From Caldilineaceae bacterium bin5 (GTDB lineage: Bacteria; Chloroflexota; Anaerolineae; Caldilineales; Caldilineaceae): a stretch of DNA of 64,000 bases. How positions within the stretch are numbered: position 1 is the first letter of the stretch; each line of letters opens with the position of its first letter. Under the pieces are notes generated by a model, which searched no databases, was not told the origin of the DNA, and saw nothing but the letters and a program-made list of their open reading frames with translations. The position numbers and the translations under genes were made by a program. The stretch spans positions 186,001 to 250,000 of the forward strand of contig MPML01000002.1 in assembly GCA_002238445.1 (NCBI GenBank). The letters are read 5' to 3'. This document shows positions 35,892-44,622 of this stretch, one piece after another.

Positions 35892-36689
35892 TTATACTCG
35901 CCCCGGAAATTCCTTGCCGCGAATGTGCATGAAAGGCGTGTTGCCTTTGCGGGGGGTACCTTCGACTTGTTCGCGATGCGCTTCGTCGACAATGCCGAGG
36001 TAGCTGGTCTGGGCATCGATGTAGTGGAGGGCGAGGCCGCGGCGCCGGTTGGGAGTGGTGTTGGCCTCAGTGCGATGGAAGTTGAGACCATGGTGGAACA
36101 TGCAGTGGCCGGCTTTCAATTCGACCGGAACGGGTTCGGCCAGATGCGGCAGAGACAGGAAACGGTCCTTGTAGTCAGAGGCTATCGGCCCCCATTTGTG
36201 GCTGCCGGGGATGACGGTCATGCAGCCGTTGTCGACGGTGGCGTCGTCGAGGGCGACCCAACAGCTGACATGGTTCTGGGGCGCAAACATAGGCCAGGCG
36301 ACGGAGTCCTGGTGCCAGTCGGTGACGGTGCCGTAGAAGCGGGGTTTCATCATGAGCTGGTCGGCGTAGAACTTGATATCGGGGCCGAGCAGGACCGCGA
36401 TTACGTCGACGATCGCCGGGTTTTTGGCGGCGGCCTCGAAGAGGTCATCGTGGTAGCAGAGGTAGACCATCTTGCGGATCATGTCGATGCGCGGGTCGGT
36501 TGTCTCCTTGCCGTCGCGGAAAGCGGCTTCGAACTGAATGTAGCGGGAGGGCACGTGGGTGAGACGTCCGGCGGCGATGTCTTCGCTGCGCTGGCGGAGG
36601 GCCTGGACCTCTTCGTCCGACAGCACGCGGCCGTAGGGCAGATAGCCATTGTCGTCAAAAAACTGTTTCTGTTCGGCTGTCAGACTCAT
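35892..36689 (-). CDS. phytanoyl-CoA dioxygenase (PhyH) family protein
   Basis: 265 residues from ATG at 36689, with GAGGAG upstream. MSLTAEQKQFFDDNGYLPYGRVL is the typical start. The 2-His-1-Asp Fe(II) site is seen as TDWHQDSVAWP with the distal His in GHCMFHHGLNFHRTEANTT, and Arg in RRRG binds 2-oxoglutarate. Bacterial PhyH proteins hydroxylate many small substrates. The phytanic acid role is not implied. A second PhyH gene lies 1.0 kb upstream on the same strand. Confidence 0.9.
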   Translation of the reverse strand: MSLTAEQKQFFDDNGYLPYGRVLSDEEVQALRQRSEDIAAGRLTHVPSRYIQFEAAFRDGKETTDPRIDMIRKMVYLCYHDDLFEAAAKNPAIVDVIAVLLGPDIKFYADQLMMKPRFYGTVTDWHQDSVAWPMFAPQNHVSCWVALDDATVDNGCMTVIPGSHKWGPIASDYKDRFLSLPHLAEPVPVELKAGHCMFHHGLNFHRTEANTTPNRRRGLALHYIDAQTSYLGIVDEAHREQVEGTPRKGNTPFMHIRGKEFPGRV

Positions 36690-36797
36690 GATGGATCTCC
36701 TCGTAAATAAATTGGCCAGTGGTCTGCTGTTTTTCTGCGGGTAGGGGCATCGGAAACTGATAATAAGGAATGGCGGCGGCCTGTCACGAGAAATCAT

Positions 36798-37214
36798 TCA
36801 GCGGCGCAAGATTTTGGGTAAGAGTAACTGTACGCTGAGTACGCCCAACAGTCCAAACACGATACTGGGTGCGACCAGCAAGAAACTGCGTTGGACCACA
36901 TAGAGAAGGACGAGGTCGGAAAACAGTAGGTCGACAAACGGGATACTGTTGCCCAACACGCCCCAGGTCGCATAGGCCCAGAAGCCGCCGAAAAGCAGCG
37001 GGCTCACAACAGAGGCAATCAGATACAAGTGGAGTGCTTTGCTTTCCGCCAGCGCCAGCAACATCCCGCACAACGCGGCAACGATGCTGAGCGCGAGCAT
37101 ATCGGCAGGCCAGGCGACATAGTCGCGCAGGTGGGAAAGGGAGATCAGTCCCATGTACGCCAGTATGGCGGCGGTGGCGATGACGGCCATGTACTGTCGA
37201 AGGGTCAGGTTCAT
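36798..37214 (-). CDS. membrane protein, unknown, with about four or five spans
   Basis: 138 residues. Hydrophobic segments are about 8-25 (YMAVIATAAILAYMGLIS), 38-55, 64-82 (YLIASVVSPLLFGGFWA), 90-105 and 112-133. No charged catalytic motif is seen. Its ATG at 37214 overlaps the stop of the preceding gene in an ATGA junction (37211-37214), implying translational coupling. It could form a complex with that gene's product. Function unknown. Confidence 0.65.
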   Translation of the reverse strand: MNLTLRQYMAVIATAAILAYMGLISLSHLRDYVAWPADMLALSIVAALCGMLLALAESKALHLYLIASVVSPLLFGGFWAYATWGVLGNSIPFVDLLFSDLVLLYVVQRSFLLVAPSIVFGLLGVLSVQLLLPKILRR

Positions 37215-37735
37215 TGCTGGGAAGCCCGCAGCCGCAACAGGCGCTCGTCTCGACCGTGGGGATGAATCAGCCGGAATCCAGCCTCTGCGGACCAGGAGTG
37301 CTCCTGGTGTGCGGCCATGATCCGATCGAGATCGAAAATGTGCAGCGGGAATTCCATGTCAAGGCTCCCGTGGGGAGCGAGTGTGCTTTCAATGGTGGAA
37401 GCGCGGGCATAGAGGGAACGGTCCAATTCGGGTTCGTCGTCGCGCCAGGTGCTGTAGCTGCCGCCGATGCGGGTTCCGTTCAGGTGCAGGTCAAAGAAGT
37501 AGCTGTTGATACGGACAGGCAACTCCGATCGGTTGTGCAGCCTGAACTGCACGACGAGCTGGGCGCTGTCAGATTCGCTGGGGCGCACATCGGTTATCTC
37601 CAACTCCAGACTTCTGACGCTGACGAGCGAAGTGACATAGTTGGAGACGGCCCACATGCTTGCGGCCAATGCGATTAGGCCGAAAAGAACAAGGAAGGTG
37701 TGGGCAACGCGCGACACAGTAGGCTGTTCGATCAA
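37211..37735 (-). CDS. single-span membrane protein with a beta-rich outer domain, unknown
   Basis: 174 residues from TTG at 37735. The stop of the upstream PhyH gene overlaps this start by 4 nt (TTGA), and its own stop overlaps the next gene (ATGA). A hydrophobic stretch of about 20 residues (VAHTFLVLFGLIALAASMWA) near the N-terminus is followed by a domain with alternating strands (VVQFRLHNRSELPVRINSYF). The LHNRSELPVRI phrase resembles LEA-type or WHy-like outer domains, but this is only a resemblance. Probably anchored in the cytoplasmic membrane. Confidence 0.6.
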   Translation of the reverse strand: MIEQPTVSRVAHTFLVLFGLIALAASMWAVSNYVTSLVSVRSLELEITDVRPSESDSAQLVVQFRLHNRSELPVRINSYFFDLHLNGTRIGGSYSTWRDDEPELDRSLYARASTIESTLAPHGSLDMEFPLHIFDLDRIMAAHQEHSWSAEAGFRLIHPHGRDERLLRLRASQQ

Positions 37736-38508
37736 ACATACCCTGCGTAGGAGTTGCCCCGCACCGAGATGTAGTCAACATGGACCTCTTCGGATGTACT
37801 GAGGTCTCTTGTTTTGGCCATCATGTAGTGCAGGGCCCAGGCGCGGCGGCGATTGGCGGAAGTGTTGGCGCTGGAATGGTGCAGGTTGAGGCTATGGAAG
37901 AGAAGGCAGCCGCCGGCTGGAACGGGAACAGGCACCTCCCGCGCCTTCATCTCTTCGGTCAATAACTGCGGTAGATGCTTCACCTGGAGCAGGCCGAAAG
38001 TCTGGCTGCCGGGGATGCAGCGGATGCAGCCGTTTTCGAGCGTGGCATCGTCGAGTGGGATCCAGCAGGTGATTTGGTTCTGGGGAATGAGGAAGGGCCA
38101 TGAGGCCGAATCCTGGTGGTACTCCTTGACGGAGCCATGACCGGGCGGTTTCATAAAGATCTGATCCCCTAGCAATTTGATATCAGGCTCGTCAAACAGT
38201 TCGGCGATCAGGTCGACGACTTTTGGCTTTTTTGCGATGGCAAGAAAGCTCTCGTGGATGGAGGCGGGGAAGTTGATTTTACGCAATTCGTCCAGCGGGC
38301 TGGCGGCCTGAACTTCGCCGCGTGCCACCGTCGCTTCTTTCTCAAGGATGGGAATCCCCTTGATGTCGGCGGCGATTTCGACACGGCCGTAGGCGATATC
38401 CTCGGTCAACTGTTGCAGTTGCGCTACTTCCTCTGTGTCGAGCAAAGTGGGGTAGGGCAAGAAGCCATCTCGCCAAAAAGTTGCCTTCTGCTCCGGCGTC
38501 AAAATCAT
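37732..38508 (-). CDS. phytanoyl-CoA dioxygenase (PhyH) family protein
   Basis: 258 residues. MILTPEQKATFWRDGFLPYPTLL opens the fold. The iron site is YHQDSASWP with the distal His in HSLNLHHSSANT and RRRA for 2-oxoglutarate. It is a homolog, not a close copy, of the enzyme at 35892. It heads a run in which each gene end overlaps the next start (PhyH, single-span protein, multi-span protein). The small membrane proteins may serve the same process. It follows the ABC permease genes by 86 nt on the same strand. Confidence 0.9.
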   Translation of the reverse strand: MILTPEQKATFWRDGFLPYPTLLDTEEVAQLQQLTEDIAYGRVEIAADIKGIPILEKEATVARGEVQAASPLDELRKINFPASIHESFLAIAKKPKVVDLIAELFDEPDIKLLGDQIFMKPPGHGSVKEYHQDSASWPFLIPQNQITCWIPLDDATLENGCIRCIPGSQTFGLLQVKHLPQLLTEEMKAREVPVPVPAGGCLLFHSLNLHHSSANTSANRRRAWALHYMMAKTRDLSTSEEVHVDYISVRGNSYAGYV

Positions 38509-38594
38509 CTTTTCCTCCGAACTTCAGTGGTTCGTGGTCCCTGTCCTTTGAAAGATTTCTCGCAAGTTGCCTAACCTAAGAGGAAACCGGCTTG

Positions 38595-39521
38595 TCAGTC
38601 CAGGGTCATGCGCGGGTCGAGAGCGTCCCTCAGGCCGTCGCCGATGAAGTTGATGGCAAGCACGCAGATGGTGATCATCAGGCCGGGCGGGACCCAGAAC
38701 CAAGGCATGTTCTCGATAATCTGGATATTCTGGGCCTCGTTGAGCATATTGCCCCAGCTGGGGGTCGGTACCTGTACGCCGAGGCCGAGAAAACTGAGGC
38801 CGGCCTCGGTGAGGATGGCGCCGGCGATGCCAAAGCTGGCGGCGACGGTGATTGGCGCCACGACATTGGGCAGGATGTGACGAATAATGATCCATCTCTC
38901 CTCGACGCCTACGGCCTGGGCGGCCATGACATAGTCGGTTTCACGAATGGAGAGAATCAGGCTGCGCACAAGACGGGCTACACCTGTCCAGCCGATCAGG
39001 CCGATCGCGAGCATAGAGTTAAAAATGCCAGGACCGATGAAGGATACGATTGTGATCAGGATTATGAGGGTGGGGAAGGCCATGAAAGTGTCGGTTATCC
39101 GCATGATCAGGGCATCAACGCGGCCGCCATAGTACCCGGCTACGCTGCCCAGAATCGTGCCGATGGTGACAAAGAGGGCGACGGCGACGATACCCACCGA
39201 CATCGAGACTCGACCGCCATAGACCACGCGGCTCCAGACGTCGCGCCCGGTGAGATCGGTGCCCAACAGATGGCCTTCTTCGCCAGGAGCGAGGCCGATT
39301 TCTCTGATTTCGATACGGTGAGGATGGATGGGGGCCACGACCGACGCCAGGGGGAAGGCCACAAAAATCAACAGAATCATCAGGACAGCGCTGACCAGAG
39401 CCAGCTTGTGACGACGAAATCGACGCCAAGCCCGCCGACGCTGCGCGCCTGCTCCGCCTTCAGCCGAATCGAGTGAGTCGGTTAGCTCCTGGATTCCTTC
39501 AGCCTTGCCTTCAACGCTCAT
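38595..39521 (-). CDS. ABC transporter permease, DppC/OppC type
   Basis: 308 residues. The cytoplasmic N-terminal stretch with RRAWRRFRRHKLALVSA leads into the first span. Periplasmic LAPGEEGHLLGTDLTGRDVWSR is the hallmark of the DppC family. The EAA loop reads GVEERWIIIRHILPNVVAP. It would move oligopeptides, nickel or opines with DppB and two ATPases. No ATPase gene follows: the next gene is a PhyH dioxygenase. The gap to DppB is 86 nt. Confidence 0.92.
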   Translation of the reverse strand: MSVEGKAEGIQELTDSLDSAEGGAGAQRRRAWRRFRRHKLALVSAVLMILLIFVAFPLASVVAPIHPHRIEIREIGLAPGEEGHLLGTDLTGRDVWSRVVYGGRVSMSVGIVAVALFVTIGTILGSVAGYYGGRVDALIMRITDTFMAFPTLIILITIVSFIGPGIFNSMLAIGLIGWTGVARLVRSLILSIRETDYVMAAQAVGVEERWIIIRHILPNVVAPITVAASFGIAGAILTEAGLSFLGLGVQVPTPSWGNMLNEAQNIQIIENMPWFWVPPGLMITICVLAINFIGDGLRDALDPRMTLD

Positions 39522-39607
39522 GGCACAGTCTGCGTCTTGCAGTCAATATTTGGCCGCGGCCAGAAGTCCGGCAGGCGGGGCCGCCAGCGGCCAAAATGGA
39601 AAGTTTA

Positions 39608-40591
39608 TTATTCATAGCGGATGCGAGGGTCGATACTCCCGTAGGTTAAATCTGTAATGAGGTTGCTAAAGACGATGACAAAAGCGGAGACCAGAGTCAT
39701 ACCCATGATGAGGGGATAGTCGCGGGTGGCAACCCCGTCCAGATAGAGAATGCCCATTCCGGGCCAGTTGAAAATGGTTTCGATGATGATTGCGCCGCCG
39801 AAAAGGCCGGGTAGGCGCAGACCGATGATGGTGATCACGGGCAGGAGGGCGTTGCGCAGGGTATGGCGAAGAATCACTACTTTTTCGCTCAACCCTTTGC
39901 TGCGGGCGACGGTGATATAGTCGAGCCGAACGACCTCGAGCACGCTGGAACGGGTGTAGCGCATAATCCCGGCAGTTGTCTCCAGACCCAACACGGCCGC
40001 TGGCAGGGCCAGATAACGAAGGCGATCCAGCATGTTCCCCCAGAAGCCGAAATCTCTACCGATGGTGGAATAGCCACTAGTCGGCAGCCAACCCAATTTC
40101 AATGAGAACAGGTAGATGACGCCAATGGCTGCAAAAAAGCCTGGAATGGAGATAGCGATGAAAGTCAGGAAAGTGAGCACATAGTCGGGCGTAGTGTACT
40201 GATTCAACGCCGAGAAGATGCCCAGGGGGATACCGAGAATTACAGAAATAGCCATAGCGGCGGCCATAAGGCGCAAGGTTGCGGGTAGACGCCGCGCAAC
40301 CTCATCAGCGACGGGGATTTTGCTGCGAATGCGCACGCCCAGATTGCCCTGGACAAGGCCGCCCATCCAACTGAAATAGCGAATGTACGCCGGTCGGTCC
40401 AACCCGTACTTTTTGCGCAACGCTTCTGCGTTAGAGCCTTCATCTCCTCCGACACCCGTTTCCGGGTTCATGAGGATCATGGCTGCCACAGCGTCGCCCG
40501 GGGCAAGTTCGGTGAAGGAAAAGGTGATGATGGTAATGCCGAAAAGTACGGGCAGCATCTGGACGATGCGGCGAAGGATGTAGCGGTTCAT
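39608..40591 (-). CDS. ABC transporter permease, DppB/OppB type
   Basis: 327 residues from ATG at 40591. The longer frame to 40651 is disfavoured. MNRYILRRIVQMLPVLFGITII is the classical DppB start, and SFTELAPGDAVAAMI follows. The EAA loop reads GLSEKVVILRHTLRNALLP, and the end FSNLITDLTYGSIDPRIRYE is typical. The ribosome site is poor (CTGGGT). A hairpin lies just upstream (40618-40653). The first 14 codons occur again as a relic at 42762. Confidence 0.92.
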   Translation of the reverse strand: MNRYILRRIVQMLPVLFGITIITFSFTELAPGDAVAAMILMNPETGVGGDEGSNAEALRKKYGLDRPAYIRYFSWMGGLVQGNLGVRIRSKIPVADEVARRLPATLRLMAAAMAISVILGIPLGIFSALNQYTTPDYVLTFLTFIAISIPGFFAAIGVIYLFSLKLGWLPTSGYSTIGRDFGFWGNMLDRLRYLALPAAVLGLETTAGIMRYTRSSVLEVVRLDYITVARSKGLSEKVVILRHTLRNALLPVITIIGLRLPGLFGGAIIIETIFNWPGMGILYLDGVATRDYPLIMGMTLVSAFVIVFSNLITDLTYGSIDPRIRYE

Positions 40592-40617
40592 GGGCAGACC
40601 CAGTAGTGAGTAGGGAG

Positions 40618-40653
40618 GAGTGAGAAGTGAGAAAAAACTCTCACTTCTCACTC
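40618..40653. repeat. 15-bp perfect inverted repeat between binding-protein and permease genes
   Basis: GAGTGAGAAGTGAGA (40618-40632) pairs perfectly with TCTCACTTCTCACTC (40639-40653) around a 6-nt loop. In the minus-strand message it lies between the stop of the substrate-binding gene (40678) and ATG of dppB (40591). Such structures often protect the upstream message and lower downstream expression. Confidence 0.75.
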
Positions 40654-40677
40654 TTTATTTCTCAGTCCTCGCGGTAT

Positions 40678-42402
40678 TTATTCTCCGGCCAGGTACCAGT
40701 TCACCGGGTAGCGCTCGGCAAACGGTTCGTCCAACTGGCGATAGATGTTGTTGCAAACGTCGGCGCTGAAGGCGGAGTACCGTCTCGGCCAGAAGACGGG
40801 AATTTCGCCCGCTTCTTCGGTGATAATCTCTGTGGCCCGGTGCAGCATCTGCTTCCGTTCTTGGGGATCGGGTTCGGACATGGCGGCTTCGGACAACTGG
40901 TCAAACTCTTCGTTACAGTAGTGGCCTGCGTTGCGGCCAGCCGGCCAGCCGCGATCACAGCCCAGTGAGAGCCGCAACTGATCCGGGTTGAACCAGCCAC
41001 AGCAGGCATAGGCCAGGTGAAAATCGTCGTTCTCCAAGACGCGATCGACCCAAGCGGGACCATCCAAGTAGATGAGGTCCACCTTTATACCGACATCGTT
41101 CCAATACTGCTGCATGGCGGCGTGGATTCGCTTGCTCTGATCATCCTGGTAGTAGGTGACGAAGTCCACCTCCAGCTCGGGATCCCAGCCGGCTTCATCC
41201 AACAGGGCGCGGGCCTTGTCGGGGTCGAATTCGTAGGTGGCAATATTAGGGCTAACGAAGTCGGGATTGGTGAGCCTCAGGTGGAGCACTTCAGCCAGAT
41301 CGCCGTAGTAGGCTTCGGCCATCGCTTCGCGGTCAAGTGAATACAGGAGCGCCTGCCGTATACGCACGTCCTGCCATAGCGGTCTGTTCTGGTTAGGAAA
41401 GACTGTCAGACCCCCGGCGATTTTATCGCCAAGCAAGACGATACTGGGGTCGTCCTTATAGCGTTCATATTCCACTGCGGTCACGCGTCCGGCCATGTGG
41501 ATTTCACCGTTCTCGAGCGCGGCGTAGGCGGTTGTGCCGGTCAGGCCGATGCGGAAGATAATGCGGTCAAGGTAGGGCCGGCCGGCGTAGTAGTCCTCGT
41601 TGGCATTCAGGATGTAGAACTGATCGGGCTCGAAGTCACCCATCGTGAAGGGGCCGGAACCGATCGGATTGCGAACGGCGTATTCGGTATCGCCCAGGTC
41701 GGCGAAGGCGATGCCTTCGAGCAGATGGCTCGGCCAGATGTTGAAGGCGGCCATATTGTTGAGGACGCTGCCGCGCGGCGCCACCAGGTTCAACTCGAGG
41801 GTGAAGTCGTCAACCACCTTGATGCCTGAGATTTCATCTGCTTCGCCGGCTTCAAATTCCGTTGCGCCGACCAGTTGATCCAGGCCGGAGGTACGGCCGT
41901 GGGAGGCGCCGGTATCGGGATGGAAGAACATCTCGAGCGAGAACTTAACGTCTTCAGCAGTCAGCTGCTCACCATCATGGAAGCGCACGTCATCACGCAG
42001 GTTAAAGGTATAGGTGAGTCCGTCTGCGGAGACTTCCCAGCTTGTGGCCACGTCTGGATGGACGGAAACGGCGTCAGTATCGCGGTCGATCAACTGGCTA
42101 AAGAGATAGTCATCGCGGGCGCTGAAGATGAACCAGTTGCTGCCGGTCATGGCGCCCGCGCCGCCGGCCACCACCACCTCGCCGCCGTACTTGGGCGGTG
42201 AATCGGTGCAGATATTAATATGGTCGCTATCCAAGTCTGCCTCATCGTACCAAGGCTCGGCTGGCTCAGTCATCGTCTCCTCTGCGCTCTCCTCCTGCAA
42301 TTCTGCCGGTTCTGATGCGACGGGCGCGACGCAGGCTGCGACCATCCAGACCAACAGGATCAGGAAAACAACGAATCCAACGTACTTCCGTGTAGTCGAC
42401 AT
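40678..42402 (-). CDS. ABC transporter substrate-binding lipoprotein (family 5), copy 1
   Basis: 574 residues from ATG at 42402 with GGGGGA 8 nt upstream. A type II signal is seen: MSTTRKYVGFVVFLILL, then MVAAC, the lipobox with lipid-carrying Cys. The mature domain has KYGGEVVVAGGAG and TSWEVSADGLTYTFNLRDDV, the family 5 (peptide/nickel) signature. The acidic linker PAELQEESAEETM follows the lipobox. It is a close paralog of 42895-44622, lies next to dppB and dppC and probably delivers their substrate. Confidence 0.92.
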   Translation of the reverse strand: MSTTRKYVGFVVFLILLVWMVAACVAPVASEPAELQEESAEETMTEPAEPWYDEADLDSDHINICTDSPPKYGGEVVVAGGAGAMTGSNWFIFSARDDYLFSQLIDRDTDAVSVHPDVATSWEVSADGLTYTFNLRDDVRFHDGEQLTAEDVKFSLEMFFHPDTGASHGRTSGLDQLVGATEFEAGEADEISGIKVVDDFTLELNLVAPRGSVLNNMAAFNIWPSHLLEGIAFADLGDTEYAVRNPIGSGPFTMGDFEPDQFYILNANEDYYAGRPYLDRIIFRIGLTGTTAYAALENGEIHMAGRVTAVEYERYKDDPSIVLLGDKIAGGLTVFPNQNRPLWQDVRIRQALLYSLDREAMAEAYYGDLAEVLHLRLTNPDFVSPNIATYEFDPDKARALLDEAGWDPELEVDFVTYYQDDQSKRIHAAMQQYWNDVGIKVDLIYLDGPAWVDRVLENDDFHLAYACCGWFNPDQLRLSLGCDRGWPAGRNAGHYCNEEFDQLSEAAMSEPDPQERKQMLHRATEIITEEAGEIPVFWPRRYSAFSADVCNNIYRQLDEPFAERYPVNWYLAGE

Positions 42403-42725
42403 CGTTTCATCCCCCCTTGTCATTGCTGCGATGCGCCCTATCGTGTGGGCGCGAGCCGGGTGCGTGAATCCAAACACGTCCGCATTAGCCGCTTTAGCGA
42501 TAGTTGCTATCGCAGCGACAGAGATGGGCAGTTGACTTCAGGAAAGTGCTTCCGTGCGTCACGAACCAGCGACGACCGCAGCCCGATTCGGCGTAACAAG
42601 AACGGATCGCGGTGGATGGGATGTCTCGCCGCCTTGGGTACCGTCGAGGCAAGAACAGAATGATCCGGGAGGGACCGATGCCTTTGAAACACAGCCGCTA
42701 CAGTTTGACTAGAGTATCTACACCA
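42403..42725. other. long leader of substrate-binding gene copy 1
   Basis: 323 bases between the predicted promoter (42726-42754) and ATG at 42402 contain no gene. A perfect 7-bp hairpin, GCGATAG-TTG-CTATCGC, lies at 42497-42513. Parts (CCAAACACGTC, GCTATCGC, AGATGGGCAGTTG-CTTCA) match the leader of the upstream paralog (44623-44890). Confidence 0.5.
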
Positions 42726-42754
42726 CATATACAGGTTGCGCCACATCCGTTCAA
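42726..42754 (-). promoter_or_regulatory. predicted promoter of substrate-binding gene copy 1
   Basis: On the minus strand TTGAAC (42754-42749), a 17-nt spacer, TATATG (42731-42726). It corresponds in position and context to the promoter of copy 2. The leader to ATG at 42402 is about 317 nt. Confidence 0.45.
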
Positions 42755-42761
42755 ATCCCTG

Positions 42762-42804
42762 GACAGGTAGCATCTTGACAATACGACGGAGGATGTTCCG
42801 ATTT
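42762..42804 (-). pseudogene. relic of a second dppB start
   Basis: On the minus strand the bases read TTA-AAT-CGG-AAC and continue as NRNILRRIVKMLPV, which matches NRYILRRIVQMLPV of dppB (40591 down). The start codon ATG is now TTA and the match ends after about 14 codons, just before the promoter of the next binding-protein gene. It follows copy 2 of the binding protein exactly as dppB follows copy 1. Confidence 0.8.
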
Positions 42805-42829
42805 AACGGAAGGCCATGAAGTGAGCTGA

Positions 42830-42872
42830 GAGGAGTGAGGAACGGGAGGTATTCTCCGGAGCCTCACTCCTC
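42830..42872. repeat. 11-bp perfect inverted repeat after substrate-binding gene copy 2
   Basis: GAGGAGTGAGG (42830-42840) pairs with CCTCACTCCTC (42862-42872). The 21-nt loop can form a smaller stem. It lies between the stop of copy 2 (42895) and the permease relic (42804), the same place as the 40618 hairpin after copy 1, but its sequence is different. Confidence 0.7.
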
Positions 42873-42894
42873 TTCACTCTATTCTCGATGTTGG

Positions 42895-44622
42895 TTACTC
42901 TCCGGCCAGGTACCAGTTCGCCGGGTAGCGCTCGGCAAAAGGTTCGTCCAGCTGGCGATTGATGTTGTTGCAAACGCTGGAGCTGAAGGCCGAGAATCGT
43001 GTCGGCCAGAAGACGGGGATCTCACCCGCTTCTGCTGTAATGATCTCGGTGGCCTTGTACAGCATCTCCTTGCGCTTCTCGGGATCGGGTTCAGACATAG
43101 CGGATTCGGCCAACTGGTCGAACTCTTCGTTACAGTAGTGGCCTACGTTGCGGCCTGACGGCCAACTGCGATCGCAGCCGAGGGAAAGGCGCAACTGATC
43201 CGGGTTGAACCAGCCGCAGCATCCGTAAGACATATCAAAATCATCGTTGTCGTAGACGCGTGCGACCCAGGCGGGACCGTCCAGATATACAAGGTCAACC
43301 TTGATGCCGACATCGTTCCAATACTGCTGCATGGCGGCATGGATGCGCTTGTTCTGGTCATCCTGGTAGTAGGTGACGAAACTCACCTCTTGTTCAGTAT
43401 CCCAGCCGGCCTCTTCGAGCAAAGAACGTGCCTTGTCGGGGTTGTAATCGTACTTGGTGATATTGGGGCTGACGAATTCGGGATTGGTAAGCCGCAGATG
43501 CAGTACATCAGCCAACTCGCCGTAATAGGCTTCGGCCATGGCTTCGCGATCGAGTGCGTACAGGAGGGCCTGCCGCACGCGGGCGTCCTGCCACAGCGGC
43601 CGGTTGTGGTTGGCCCAGACGGTCATACCGCCGCCGAGGCGGCCGCCAAGAAGGACGATATTGGGGTCGTCCTTATAGCGCTCGTATTCGACTGCGGTGA
43701 CGCGGCCGGCCATTTGAATCTCACCGTTCTCGAGGGCAGCGAAGGCAGTGGCGCCTGACAGACCAATACGGAAGATGATTTGGTCGAGGTAGGGCCGGCC
43801 GGCGTAGTAGTCTTCATTGGCCTTGAGGATGTAGAACTGATCGGGCTCGAAATCACCCATGGTGAAGGGACCGGAACCGACCGGATTGCGGACGGCATAT
43901 TCGGTTTCGCCGAGGTCGATGAAGGGGGTGTCTTCGAGCAGATGTTTCGGCCAGATGTTGAAGGCGGCCATATTGCTGAGGACGCTGCTGCGCGGCGCCA
44001 CCAGGTTCAACTCGACGGTAAAGTCGTCGAGCGTCTTAATGCCGGCAATGTTGTCGGCTTCACCACTTTCGAATTCGGCGGCGCCGACCAGCTGATCCAG
44101 ACCCGATGTGCGGCCATGGGAAGCGCCGGTGTCAGGGTGGAAGAACATTTCCAACGAGAATTTGACATCCTCTGCGGTCAGGGGCTCACCATCGTGGAAG
44201 CGGACATCATCGCGCAGGTGGAATGTATAGGTGAGGCCGTCGTCGGAGACATCCCAGCTTGTCGCGAGGTCAGGATGTATGGTGACAGCATCTGTGTCGC
44301 GGTCGATCAACTGGCTGAAGAGATAGTCATCGCGGGCGGCGAAAATGAACCAGTTGCCGCCCGTCATTGCGCCGGCAGCGCCAGCCACGACGACCTCGCC
44401 GCCATACTTGGGCGGTGAGTCGGTGCAGACATGAATATGGTCGCTATCTACGTCTGCCTCATCGTACCACGGCTCAGTAGGTTCGGCCGCGGTCTCCTCC
44501 TGCATATCCGCCTCTTCCATTTCAGCCGACTCGGTGGCGGCCGGCGCGGCGCAGGCTGCGAGCAGCCCGAGCAGCAGGACGAGGAATACGGCAAGTCCAA
44601 CAGACTTTCTTGTGATCGTCAT
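42895..44622 (-). CDS. ABC transporter substrate-binding lipoprotein (family 5), copy 2
   Basis: 575 residues from ATG at 44622 (AAGGAGAG upstream). Lipoprotein signal: MTITRKSVGLAVFLVLLLG then LLAAC. The mature part is closely similar to copy 1 throughout (CTDSPPKYGGEVVVAG, GPFTMGDFEPDQFYILKAN, YACCGW/YGCCGW). Differences cluster in the linker and in surface loops, so binding specificity may have shifted slightly. The promoter is at 44891-44920. Confidence 0.92.
   Translation of the reverse strand: MTITRKSVGLAVFLVLLLGLLAACAAPAATESAEMEEADMQEETAAEPTEPWYDEADVDSDHIHVCTDSPPKYGGEVVVAGAAGAMTGGNWFIFAARDDYLFSQLIDRDTDAVTIHPDLATSWDVSDDGLTYTFHLRDDVRFHDGEPLTAEDVKFSLEMFFHPDTGASHGRTSGLDQLVGAAEFESGEADNIAGIKTLDDFTVELNLVAPRSSVLSNMAAFNIWPKHLLEDTPFIDLGETEYAVRNPVGSGPFTMGDFEPDQFYILKANEDYYAGRPYLDQIIFRIGLSGATAFAALENGEIQMAGRVTAVEYERYKDDPNIVLLGGRLGGGMTVWANHNRPLWQDARVRQALLYALDREAMAEAYYGELADVLHLRLTNPEFVSPNITKYDYNPDKARSLLEEAGWDTEQEVSFVTYYQDDQNKRIHAAMQQYWNDVGIKVDLVYLDGPAWVARVYDNDDFDMSYGCCGWFNPDQLRLSLGCDRSWPSGRNVGHYCNEEFDQLAESAMSEPDPEKRKEMLYKATEIITAEAGEIPVFWPTRFSAFSSSVCNNINRQLDEPFAERYPANWYLAGE

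Noticed and set aside
35289..36710. 473-codon plus-strand frame
   Set aside because: Antisense to the aldo/keto reductase and PhyH genes, both of which show complete active sites.
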